Source of the DNA: Candidatus Krumholzibacteriia bacterium
GTDB taxonomy: Bacteria; Krumholzibacteriota; Krumholzibacteriia; LZORAL124-64-63
Length of the DNA stretch: 8,339 bases
Direction: 5' to 3'
NCBI GenBank assembly: GCA_030590265.1
Contig: JAUUYW010000135.1
Span: 1-8,339 of the forward strand
Shown: piece by piece, positions 1 to 6,381 of the stretch
Layout: each line of letters opens with the position of its first letter
Position numbering within the stretch: the stretch's first letter is position 1
Notes under the pieces: model-generated
Told to the model about the DNA's origin: nothing
What the model saw: the letters and a program-made list of their open reading frames with translations, nothing else
The model's database searches: none
Translations under genes and position numbers: made by a program

Positions 1-1098
1 AGGAATTCGGCCATTGATAGAAGCGGCAAAAAGGGCCTGGGCTTTGAATTCTTCATCCAATTCCTTGTTGTTGATCAGAGCTTGCAGTGCCTGGTCGGCT
101 TTGGCATTGTCCAGATGAGCCAGCGACATGACGGAAAACTCCAGCACATCCGGGTCGGTTTCGCTGCCGAGCATGTCCAGCAATAGGTCGAGAACCAACT
201 CACTCTGATCAGCCCTGGTCAGGGCCATCAAAGCATATTGGCGCAGTTCAATGTCTGCGGTTTGGTCCCTGGCGATTGAGCTGAGGAAATCGAAAACCTT
301 GTCATCGCCAGTCTGATCCGTACTGTGGGCTATGGAAAGAATGACCGCTTGATTCACCTGTGGATCAATGTTGCGGTGATACAAAGCCATCAGGCTATTT
401 GAAACCTCTGGGTTTGAGTCGCGACCCAGGCACATGACAACCTCAGCCAAAAAATCAGGGTCCGTCTCGGTATCCAACAACTCCAGCAACAGGCTGTGGA
501 GTTCTCCGTGGTATTGATGGCAGGCGATCATGACGGCGTGGTTCCGCAGCTCGTGGTTTTTGGGAGAATCATCCCGGATGATTTTTTTCAAGATGGGCAT
601 GGCCCGTTCCGGATCCATTCGCAAAAGAGCCTGTAGGGCGGCCACTCGGGTGTCCAGACGCATCTCCTCGGCACTGGCACGCTCGTGAATTTCCCGGGTA
701 GCAGCAATTTCGCCGCGCTGAGCAAGTTCACCATAAATTCGAGAAGCCAGAGCCGCAGTTTCAGCTGCTGATTCCGATTCGGTGTTGTTTTCATTTATCC
801 GGCTCAGCAACTCGGCTGCAATCTTTAATTCTTCAGTTTTGTTGAGGCGGTAGCGTGAGAACGCCTCCCAGTAAAGGGCGCTGTTCACCAGTTTCTGTTG
901 AGTGGCGACCTTGCGGCTCGCCTCGAAGAGAAGAGCAGCTTTAGCATATTCCGCTTGGTTCAGGGCCTCTCGGGCCTCTTGGATTTTCTTTTCGGCCTCC
1001 CGATCAGCAGCAGCAGCGGACCCGATGAAGGACAAAAGAATCAGCAGGATCAGCAACAAACCCATGGCCCCGGCAACGGTGTTCAGCATTCGTATCAT
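1..1098 (-). CDS. Exported HEAT-repeat protein, C-terminus cut off by the window edge
   Basis: Open on the minus strand from ATG at 1098 to the left edge: 366 codons without a stop, so the C-terminus lies outside. The start follows an AAAGG Shine-Dalgarno (1107-1111) with an 8-nt spacer. Residues about 10-27 form a hydrophobic core followed by an Ala-rich stretch (28-31), which reads as a signal peptide or N-terminal anchor, so the protein should act in the periplasm or at the membrane. Residues about 33-100 are helical and resemble TPR-type repeats (for example NQAEYAKAALLFEASRK). From about 140 to 366 there are successive helical pairs of roughly 35-40 residues with the HEAT/Armadillo pattern, such as TRVAALQALLRMDP and LRQYALMALTRAD. 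Such folds are protein-binding scaffolds; no catalytic motif is seen. It is third in an operon behind a sigma factor and a putative anti-sigma factor, 13 nt after the latter's stop, so I infer a role as partner, sensor or effector of that system. The exact function is unknown. Confidence 0.85.
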   Translation of the reverse strand, partial: MIRMLNTVAGAMGLLLILLILLSFIGSAAAADREAEKKIQEAREALNQAEYAKAALLFEASRKVATQQKLVNSALYWEAFSRYRLNKTEELKIAAELLSRINENNTESESAAETAALASRIYGELAQRGEIAATREIHERASAEEMRLDTRVAALQALLRMDPERAMPILKKIIRDDSPKNHELRNHAVMIACHQYHGELHSLLLELLDTETDPDFLAEVVMCLGRDSNPEVSNSLMALYHRNIDPQVNQAVILSIAHSTDQTGDDKVFDFLSSIARDQTADIELRQYALMALTRADQSELVLDLLLDMLGSETDPDVLEFSVMSLAHLDNAKADQALQALINNKELDEEFKAQALFAASINGRIP

Positions 1099-1111
1099 GA
1101 TTATTACCTTT

Positions 1112-1723
1112 CTATAGCGGGTCGAGAACGTTGCGGCGGTCGGTGACGGCGCGCAGACGGTCTATGGTTGATTTTTCATGGAGTCCGGAACGAATCCAGG
1201 CCACATCCTGGTCGCTGTTGTTCGAACCGATGCTGATGATCTGAGCCAGCACCAGTTCCAGGTCAGTCAAAAGGCCCTCAAGCTCCGGATCATCGCCCGC
1301 GGGTGTGCCTTGCAAAAGGCGGGTCTGCCTCAGCATATCCGCTGCCCAGCGTCCTGTTGGTTCCCGGTTTTCAGACTCGAACCCACCCAGCTGGAAGTCT
1401 GTCAAAAGGGCATCGGCGCTGTTGAAGAGTGTCAGGGTGGATATCAGATAGAGATCGGGAACCGAAGCATCCATTTCGGAAGTCGCCAACGCAACCGGAC
1501 CATTGTCCAACACGGGATTCGACCAGCGTCCGATACCGATGCCTATGATCAGCACTGCGGCCACCGCCATGCTGGCCTGCAGGTAGCGAGACCATGGTCG
1601 TCCGGAAATTTGGCGGCGGCTGGTTTGGACCTTTTGCCACATTCGCTCCCGGGGAATCGGGGTTGTTGCCTGGTGTTCCTCGGCCGCCCGGGCCACCAAT
1701 TCGTTGAATTCCCTGTCATTCAT
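1112..1723 (-). CDS. Putative single-pass membrane anti-sigma factor
   Basis: 203 residues. Residues 1-47 are hydrophilic and presumably cytoplasmic, residues about 49-66 form one transmembrane helix (core AVAAVLIIGIGIG), and about 137 residues follow outside. This is the usual layout of anti-sigma factors that hold an ECF sigma at the membrane with their N-terminal part. The ATG at 1723 overlaps the sigma stop codon as ATGA and has a GGAG (1732-1735) inside the sigma gene with an 8-nt spacer, so translation is probably coupled and the two proteins made in fixed ratio. The HXXXCXXC motif of zinc-binding anti-sigma factors is absent, and there is no cysteine in the whole protein. The extracytoplasmic part carries an acidic, Leu-rich helix near residues 147-165 (LEGLLTDLELVLAQI). 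The anti-sigma role rests on position and topology rather than on a diagnostic motif; an unrelated membrane protein is possible. Confidence 0.75.
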   Translation of the reverse strand: MNDREFNELVARAAEEHQATTPIPRERMWQKVQTSRRQISGRPWSRYLQASMAVAAVLIIGIGIGRWSNPVLDNGPVALATSEMDASVPDLYLISTLTLFNSADALLTDFQLGGFESENREPTGRWAADMLRQTRLLQGTPAGDDPELEGLLTDLELVLAQIISIGSNNSDQDVAWIRSGLHEKSTIDRLRAVTDRRNVLDPL

Positions 1724-2283
1724 GATTCCATCTCCATATCTGCGGCCGGGTTATCAGCATCCGACAGCATAACTCTCAATTTTTCCCGAGCTCTCGATAA
1801 CCTGGCCTTGGCAGTGCCCACCGGGGTATCCATTACCTGGGCGATTTCCCCATGGGTGAACCCTTCATAGTCGTGCATGACAAAGACCATGCGAAGATTC
1901 AGATCCAGGTTGTTGATGGCTTCGTCAAGCCGTCGTCGCAAATCCCAGTTTCGTTGGTCAAGGGACCCGGCCGAGTTCAACAATTCCAAATCAACATCTG
2001 TCGTTTCATATTGCCGAACGCGCTTTCGCTTGCGCAGACCAGAAAAGATCACCGAAGTTGCAATGCGATGCAGCCAACCGCCGAAAGGACCATCACCACG
2101 AAATGACGCCAACCTGTCGAATGCTCGGATGAATGTATCCTGGGTCATATCCTCAGCCAGGTCACCCTCTCTGGTCATGCGATAGGCCAGTCGGTACACA
2201 CGATCAACGTGGGCATCGTACAGTTGCCGTTCTGCATCGGCATCACCTGCAAGGATTTTGGTGATCAGTTGGCGTTCGTCCAC
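1720..2283 (-). CDS. ECF (RpoE-type) RNA polymerase sigma factor
   Basis: 187 residues, the normal size for a minimal ECF sigma factor with regions 2 and 4 only. Region 2 spans about residues 17-88: the core-binding and -10 helices include DMTQDTFIRAF (45-55) and GGWLHRIATSV (68-78), followed by a basic stretch RKRKR (84-88). Region 4 spans about 117-170, with a helix-turn-helix around GFTHGEIAQVMDTPVGTAKARLSRAR that would bind the -35 element. The start is a GTG at 2283, supported by GGAG at 2291-2294 with a spacer of about 7 nt (GGAGAAATT before GTG); no better start lies upstream. It is the first gene of a three-gene operon, overlaps the putative anti-sigma gene by 4 nt, and is probably autoregulated from a TGCAAC-type promoter about 50 nt upstream. 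The family assignment is secure; the ECF subgroup and the signal are not known. Confidence 0.95.
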   Translation of the reverse strand: MDERQLITKILAGDADAERQLYDAHVDRVYRLAYRMTREGDLAEDMTQDTFIRAFDRLASFRGDGPFGGWLHRIATSVIFSGLRKRKRVRQYETTDVDLELLNSAGSLDQRNWDLRRRLDEAINNLDLNLRMVFVMHDYEGFTHGEIAQVMDTPVGTAKARLSRAREKLRVMLSDADNPAADMEMES

Positions 2284-2330
2284 AATTTCTCCGGAGAAAG
2301 TCCCGACCGGTTCGGTGCTCTTCTGTACTC

Positions 2331-2359
2331 TTGACAGTTAAAAGGGAAGAAGGGTTGCA
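2331..2359 (-). promoter_or_regulatory. Candidate ECF-type promoter of the sigma operon
   Basis: On the minus strand TGCAAC (2354-2359) is followed after 17 nt by TGTCAA (2331-2336). A -35 of the AAC type with a -10 containing GTC at this spacing is the usual form of autoregulated ECF promoters. It sits about 50 nt before the GTG start of the sigma gene. That the sigma factor recognises its own promoter is inferred from the habit of the family; only one copy of the motif is visible, so it cannot be confirmed by comparison within the window. Confidence 0.45.
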
Positions 2360-2360
2360 A
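2345..2360 (+). promoter_or_regulatory. Weak sigma-54-like -24/-12 motif facing the kinase gene
   Basis: GG at 2345-2346 and GC at 2357-2358 are separated by exactly 10 nt, and the -12 element TTGCAA agrees with the TTGCW consensus. The -24 element is poor (GGGAAG where TGGCAC is expected). It shares the TTGCAA hexamer with the minus-strand ECF candidate. It would give a leader of roughly 115 nt before the kinase ATG at 2486. The encoded regulator is a sigma-54 activator, which makes autoregulation conceivable, but a chance match is quite possible. Confidence 0.25.
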
Positions 2361-2445
2361 GAAAATGAAAAAAAACTGATTTTCTCTACCCCAACCAGGA
2401 GTGAAAGCCAAATGTGGTTGCGGGCTGGTATTCCTCCCAATCAAT

Positions 2446-2457
2446 GGAGTATACTCC
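2446..2457. repeat. Perfect 12-bp palindrome over a -10-like TATACT
   Basis: GGAGTATACTCC is a perfect inverted repeat without a spacer. Its centre includes TATACT (2450-2455), a fair sigma-70 -10 box that would start transcription about 24 nt before the kinase ATG; no good -35 is seen 16-18 nt upstream. Position and symmetry suggest a possible operator for a dimeric regulator. If translation began at the upstream GTG (2414) instead, this site would be coding. Confidence 0.35.
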
Positions 2458-2485
2458 CCGAACAGGATTGATCCAGGGAGTGTTC

Positions 2486-4867
2486 ATGCTCAAGATGAGG
2501 AAACAGTACTACCTGCTACTTTCCCTGCTGATGCTGGCATTGGGCATCGCAGGTATGGTGCGACAGATCGGTGTGACCGAGCTGCCCGCCGATTATCCCC
2601 TGGATGCCATCAATTGGCCCGTGACCATCCAAGGGATTGTCGTTGCCGATGCCGATGATTTGATCTTCCTGGTTGAGGGGCTTCAGCCCGGCCAAGAGGT
2701 GGATTTGGTATCCTCACCCGGGCAACAAACCCTCACCACCGTTCCAGCCTACTCTGTTTACTATCTCATCATCGCCAGCCTCAGTGGTTTATTCTTCTGG
2801 CTTGTTGCCTGTTTCGTTTTTATTCCCCGTCTGCATATTCCGGCCGTCTCCCAATTCTTCTGGATCACCATGCTGTACGGATTGGGAATTCTCGTAGGTG
2901 GAGTGTACTTCCAATTCGGGCTGGCACCGGTGGGCATGATTCTGAATGTGGCGCAACTTTGCAGTCTGGCCTTTTTACCCATCGTTTTTCTGCACCTGGC
3001 TCTGGTTTTCCCCAGACGGGTGATGAGCCGCAGGCTGATCATGATACTGACATCAACTCTTTATGGTTTCGCAACCATATTGGTGATATGGCAGGCCGTG
3101 GCCTTTGGTCGGTATTTCCAGACCCCGAATCTGGCCTATGCTGCAGCGTTGGATTTACCCCAACAGGTCGCCGACTTGTCCATGGTTGCACAGGCGGTCA
3201 TGGCCATGTTGATCATGCTGAGCCAATCCCACAAGCTGGAACCCGGGCGCCAGCGGCAGCAGGTCCGTTGGCTTTTGTTGGGCTTTTTTGTGGGCGCCGC
3301 GCCCTATCTCTTTCTGCGCACTGTTCCCCAATTGTTCTCCATTGCTCCTCCCTTTCCCCCCTATTTTGATCGGTTGTTCGAACCGGCCATTCCTCTGGCT
3401 TTCGTTTTTGCGGTGGCCCGATACCGTTTTTTGGATATCGACATTATTTTGCGCCGGGGTTTTTTGTACGGTGTCCTGGCCGCTGGAATGGTGGGCTTAA
3501 TTCTGGTTCCGACGGCCTTGATGCAGCCGGAAAAGACCATCCACTGGCCTCTCTACATGCAAACCCTGCCGGTGCTGGTTGGCGTCTTTGCCGGCATCCT
3601 GTTTTTGCCATTGAGAAGACTGCTGGGTCTTTGGATTGATCGCACTTTTTTCCGCATTGAGCATCGCATGGATCAGATCCTGTTGAGTTTGCGGCAGCAA
3701 CTCAAAACCGTTTCCAGCCAGGAGGATCTGGCCCGACTGATTCACCAGCGAATCAACGATGCCATCAATCCGGAACCGAGCCTGGTGATGGTCAAAACAG
3801 TGGATGGTGAAATCCGCATTGGAGACCACAGACCTGGGCCATCAACCACTCCCGAATGTTGCAAAGGGGCCCCATCCTCCCTTTGGATTCTTCCCGACCA
3901 GTCCACTTGCCCGGAACAGGAAAGTGATCAATTCCCTGCTGTCTTGGTGGACGAAGGGGTAGTCATCGGCATTTGTCTGGAAGCCGAAGGCAAAACTGTC
4001 GGCTGCGTGCTTTTGGGTCCCAAACGTTTGGGACGTCGCTATGTATCATCCGAATTGAAATTCCTGTCTGAGGTGGCCCGGGTGGCCTCGAACAGGCTGC
4101 AGGAAATCGGCCTCGTCCAGAAAATCCTGGAAGAAACCCTGAAAAGATCCCAGCTGGATGAGTTGAACAACCTCAAAGATGTTTTTCTCTCCCAGGTGGC
4201 CCATGACCTGCGCACTCCCATTACTTCGGTAGGCTGGTCCATTCGCAACATGCTGGATGGGTTGGCCGGCGAGTTGAAGCCCCGGCAAAAAGAATACCTG
4301 GAATCCATGGACAATTCTCTGGAACACCTGGGTCATCTGGTTTCCAGCCTGCTGGAAATAAGCCGGTTGGAAAAGGCCGAAGTAGAAATTTCCACAAAGG
4401 TTTGCGATCTGAAACCTGTTTTGACGCGCACCATGGACACCATCAGGCCCCTTGCCGAGGCCGCGGGGGTGAAAATGCAGTGCACCATGGCCGATGATAA
4501 ACAGCAACTGGATACCAACGGTCCCAAACTGGCGGAAGTTCTTGTTAATATCCTGGAAAACGGCGTACGATATACTCCGCCCGGCGGCCTTCTGGAGGTT
4601 TCCTCGCATATTCAGGGTTTGAAAGTTGTCTTGACGATTCGGGACAACGGCCCAGGGTTCAGGGAAGTTGGCGCCCCCTTTGCCCGCTTTGCCCAGGGAA
4701 AGCCCAGCCCCCACAGCAAGGACAAGGGTTACGGTTTGGGCCTGACCATTGCCCGGGAGTACACCCACTTGATGGGGGGAACGATCACCGCCAGAAATCA
4801 TCCCGACGGCGGGGCGGAATTCACCTTGAAATTGCCTGGCCCCGGTTATGCTGAAAGAGGAGCCTGA
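2486..4867 (+). CDS. Multi-pass membrane sensor histidine kinase with PDZ-like, GAF-like, HisKA and HATPase domains
   Basis: 793 residues from ATG 2486, chosen for its GGGAG Shine-Dalgarno (2476-2480, 5-nt spacer) and because a hydrophobic helix follows at once; the frame is open back to a GTG at 2414. Order: helix about 8-25; an extracytoplasmic stretch 45-88 resembling the C-terminal half of a PDZ domain (QGIVVADADDLIF, LQPGQEVDL); about nine further membrane helices between 90 and 378; a linker PLRRLLGLWIDRTFF (375-389), typical of ComP-like many-helix kinases; a GAF-like region about 395-545; HisKA with phospho-acceptor His573 in HDLRTPI; HATPase with N-box Asn692, G1 DNGPGF (720-725) and G2 GYGLGL (748-753). 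All catalytic motifs look intact, so it should autophosphorylate and pass phosphate to the regulator encoded 1 nt downstream. The GAF-like region has five cysteines (458, 459, 475, 497, 507). The ligand is unknown. Confidence 0.93.
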   Translation: MLKMRKQYYLLLSLLMLALGIAGMVRQIGVTELPADYPLDAINWPVTIQGIVVADADDLIFLVEGLQPGQEVDLVSSPGQQTLTTVPAYSVYYLIIASLSGLFFWLVACFVFIPRLHIPAVSQFFWITMLYGLGILVGGVYFQFGLAPVGMILNVAQLCSLAFLPIVFLHLALVFPRRVMSRRLIMILTSTLYGFATILVIWQAVAFGRYFQTPNLAYAAALDLPQQVADLSMVAQAVMAMLIMLSQSHKLEPGRQRQQVRWLLLGFFVGAAPYLFLRTVPQLFSIAPPFPPYFDRLFEPAIPLAFVFAVARYRFLDIDIILRRGFLYGVLAAGMVGLILVPTALMQPEKTIHWPLYMQTLPVLVGVFAGILFLPLRRLLGLWIDRTFFRIEHRMDQILLSLRQQLKTVSSQEDLARLIHQRINDAINPEPSLVMVKTVDGEIRIGDHRPGPSTTPECCKGAPSSLWILPDQSTCPEQESDQFPAVLVDEGVVIGICLEAEGKTVGCVLLGPKRLGRRYVSSELKFLSEVARVASNRLQEIGLVQKILEETLKRSQLDELNNLKDVFLSQVAHDLRTPITSVGWSIRNMLDGLAGELKPRQKEYLESMDNSLEHLGHLVSSLLEISRLEKAEVEISTKVCDLKPVLTRTMDTIRPLAEAAGVKMQCTMADDKQQLDTNGPKLAEVLVNILENGVRYTPPGGLLEVSSHIQGLKVVLTIRDNGPGFREVGAPFARFAQGKPSPHSKDKGYGLGLTIAREYTHLMGGTITARNHPDGGAEFTLKLPGPGYAERGA

Positions 4868-4868
4868 A

Positions 4869-6227
4869 ATGGAACTCAATGCAAAAGTCCTGATCGTTGA
4901 CGACGACCCCGGATTGCGGATGGCCCTTCAGGATCGCTTCCAGCATTGGGGTTGCCAGGTCAGTTTGGCTGCCGACGGGAGAGAAGCCCTGGCCATTTGT
5001 GCCCGAGAATCTTTCCACCTTATCTTGTTGGACTTGTCCATGCCCTTGATGGACGGCATGGAAGTTTTGAGCCAGCTGCGGCAGGATGATTTCCCTGGAG
5101 ACATTGTGGTGCTCACGGCAGATGGTTCCATCACTCGGGCAGTGGAAGCCCTCAAGGCCGGGGCCTCCGATTTTTTGACCAAGCCCGCCGATTTTGATTT
5201 GCTCGCCCAGGTTACGAAACGCGCCCTGGACCGACGGCGTCTGCAAATGTCCCGGGACGCGTTGGCCTCCCAGGCCCACACCAACATCAGGGCCGCTTCC
5301 CCAGCCATGAAAACACTTTTGGACATGGCCTCGCGAGTGGCGGCGTCGGATTCAACCGTCGTCCTGACCGGAGAAAGTGGCAGCGGCAAACAGGTGGTCT
5401 CGGAGTTTATTCATGAATCTAGTCCCCGAAAAGACGGTCCGTTCGTATATGTAAACTGCGTGGCCATTTCTGAAGACCTCATCGAATCAACCCTTTTCGG
5501 CCATGAAAGAGGGTCTTTCACGGGAGCAGTAGCCCGCAAACCCGGCCGATTGGAAGGTGCCAATGGCGGCACGGCCTTCCTGGATGAAATTGGAGACATC
5601 AGCCCAAAGCTGCAAACCAAGCTGCTGCATTTTCTGGAGACCGGGGAATTTGAACGGGTGGGCGGCAACCAGACGGTGAACGTGGATTGTCGCATAGTGG
5701 CAGCCACCAACAAGAACCTGGCGGTTGAAGTCAAAGAAGGGCGATTCAGAGAAGACCTGTATTACCGGCTGAATGTCATCAACCTGAGGGTCCCACCTTT
5801 GAGGGAGCGACCCGAAGATGTGGACTTGCTGGCGCACCACTTTTTGGAAAGAGTTGCTGGTGAGACTAAACGCAAAGTACCTGAATTTGCGCCCGAGACC
5901 CTGAAAGCCATGGTTGAGTATTCGTGGCCCGGCAACGTGCGCCAGTTGAAAAATGCCGTTGAACGCATGGTGGTTTTGTCGCCTGGGAACGTTCTGAGGC
6001 CGGAACTTTTGCCTCCCGAAATTCGCAACCCGAATCTGGATCCCACCAACGATATCGGCTTGGGAGACTTGGATTTCCGAGATGCCGTGACCGCATTCAA
6101 GCACAGCCTTCTGACCAGGGTTCTGGATGAATGCTCGGGCAACCAGACCAAGGCGGCTGAAAAATTGGGTTTGCAGCGCAGTTACCTGAATCGTCTCTTG
6201 AAAGACCTCGGCTTGAGAAACGAATGA
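4869..6227 (+). CDS. Sigma-54-dependent response regulator (NtrC family)
   Basis: 452 residues. ATG 4869 is preferred to the in-frame ATG 4848 because AGAGGAG (4856-4862) precedes it with a 6-nt spacer and the receiver domain begins immediately; one nucleotide separates it from the kinase stop. Receiver domain about 5-120: acidic DDD 11-13, phospho-acceptor Asp55 in LLDLSMP, Thr83, Lys105. AAA+ domain about 140-385: Walker A GESGSGK (168-174), GSFTGA loop (215-220), Walker B FLDE (237-240), arginine-finger region around REDLYYR (294-300), sensor II in WPGNVRQL (353-360). Fis-type DNA-binding domain about 402-450 with a helix-turn-helix around NQTKAAEKLGLQRSYLNRLL. The family binds upstream activator sites and uses ATP to open sigma-54 promoters. 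The sigma-54 contact loop has Ser where Ala is usual (GAFTGA). Target genes are unknown: no -24/-12 site is seen before the following cytochrome gene. Confidence 0.95.
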   Translation: MELNAKVLIVDDDPGLRMALQDRFQHWGCQVSLAADGREALAICARESFHLILLDLSMPLMDGMEVLSQLRQDDFPGDIVVLTADGSITRAVEALKAGASDFLTKPADFDLLAQVTKRALDRRRLQMSRDALASQAHTNIRAASPAMKTLLDMASRVAASDSTVVLTGESGSGKQVVSEFIHESSPRKDGPFVYVNCVAISEDLIESTLFGHERGSFTGAVARKPGRLEGANGGTAFLDEIGDISPKLQTKLLHFLETGEFERVGGNQTVNVDCRIVAATNKNLAVEVKEGRFREDLYYRLNVINLRVPPLRERPEDVDLLAHHFLERVAGETKRKVPEFAPETLKAMVEYSWPGNVRQLKNAVERMVVLSPGNVLRPELLPPEIRNPNLDPTNDIGLGDLDFRDAVTAFKHSLLTRVLDECSGNQTKAAEKLGLQRSYLNRLLKDLGLRNE

Positions 6228-6381
6228 TCTAATGACCGGAAGGCCGAAACCGAAAACAAAACCAGACTTCTCCTGTTAATTTTTGTACTCAAATTTGTTA
6301 AAAAATTATCTTGCATCCTGATTGACAACCAATTAACATCCACGAGATAAATAAACGTTTACTTCAGCACGGAGGTCTCTG
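6228..6381 (+). promoter_or_regulatory. AT-rich spacer upstream of the electron-conduit operon
   Basis: 154 bp, clearly richer in A and T than the flanking genes. It contains no GG-N10-GC pair on the plus strand, so no canonical sigma-54 promoter, and no convincing FNR/CRP half-site pair. A weak bulged stem followed by AATTTTTG (about 6261-6285) might end the two-component transcript, but it is too poor to call a terminator. The sigma-70-like promoter inside it is listed separately. Confidence 0.6.
6322..6350 (+). promoter_or_regulatory. Sigma-70-like promoter of the decahaem cytochrome operon
   Basis: A perfect -35 TTGACA (6322-6327) is followed after 17 nt by AGATAA (6345-6350), or after 18 nt by GATAAA. 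Transcription would start near 6357, giving a leader of about 25 nt with GGAGG (6371-6375) placed 6 nt before the cytochrome ATG. Direction and position fit the downstream gene pair. Confidence 0.55.

Larger units (their letters stand above)
2284..2485. promoter_or_regulatory. Divergent intergenic control region
   Basis: About 200 bp between the leftward sigma operon and the rightward two-component operon. It contains an A-rich tract on the plus strand (2361-2376), the candidate ECF promoter, a sigma-54-like motif and a palindrome, each listed separately. A small imperfect inverted repeat (2303-2315, CCGACCGGTTCGG) lies in the presumed 5' leader of the sigma transcript. I see no tRNA, riboswitch-like structure or convincing terminator here. 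Confidence 0.6.

Noticed and set aside
1178..1870. Plus-strand open frame across the sigma/anti-sigma junction
   Set aside because: It is opposite two recognisable genes, lacks a clear ribosome binding site, and its product resembles nothing.
2303..2315. Imperfect inverted repeat in the sigma gene leader
   Set aside because: Only about six paired bases with an asymmetry; not enough to call an operator or structured leader.
2414..2485. GTG-initiated N-terminal extension of the kinase
   Set aside because: The extension has no clear ribosome binding site, no signal or membrane character, and would cover the palindrome; ATG 2486 has a good Shine-Dalgarno.
4046..4879. Long antisense open frame opposite the kinase and regulator junction
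   Set aside because: It lies fully opposite well-supported domains of the kinase, has no family resemblance, and is explained by codon bias of the real gene.
6231..6285. Rho-independent terminator after the regulator gene
   Set aside because: Possible stems are only 3-5 bp or bulged, and the T run is short and interrupted.
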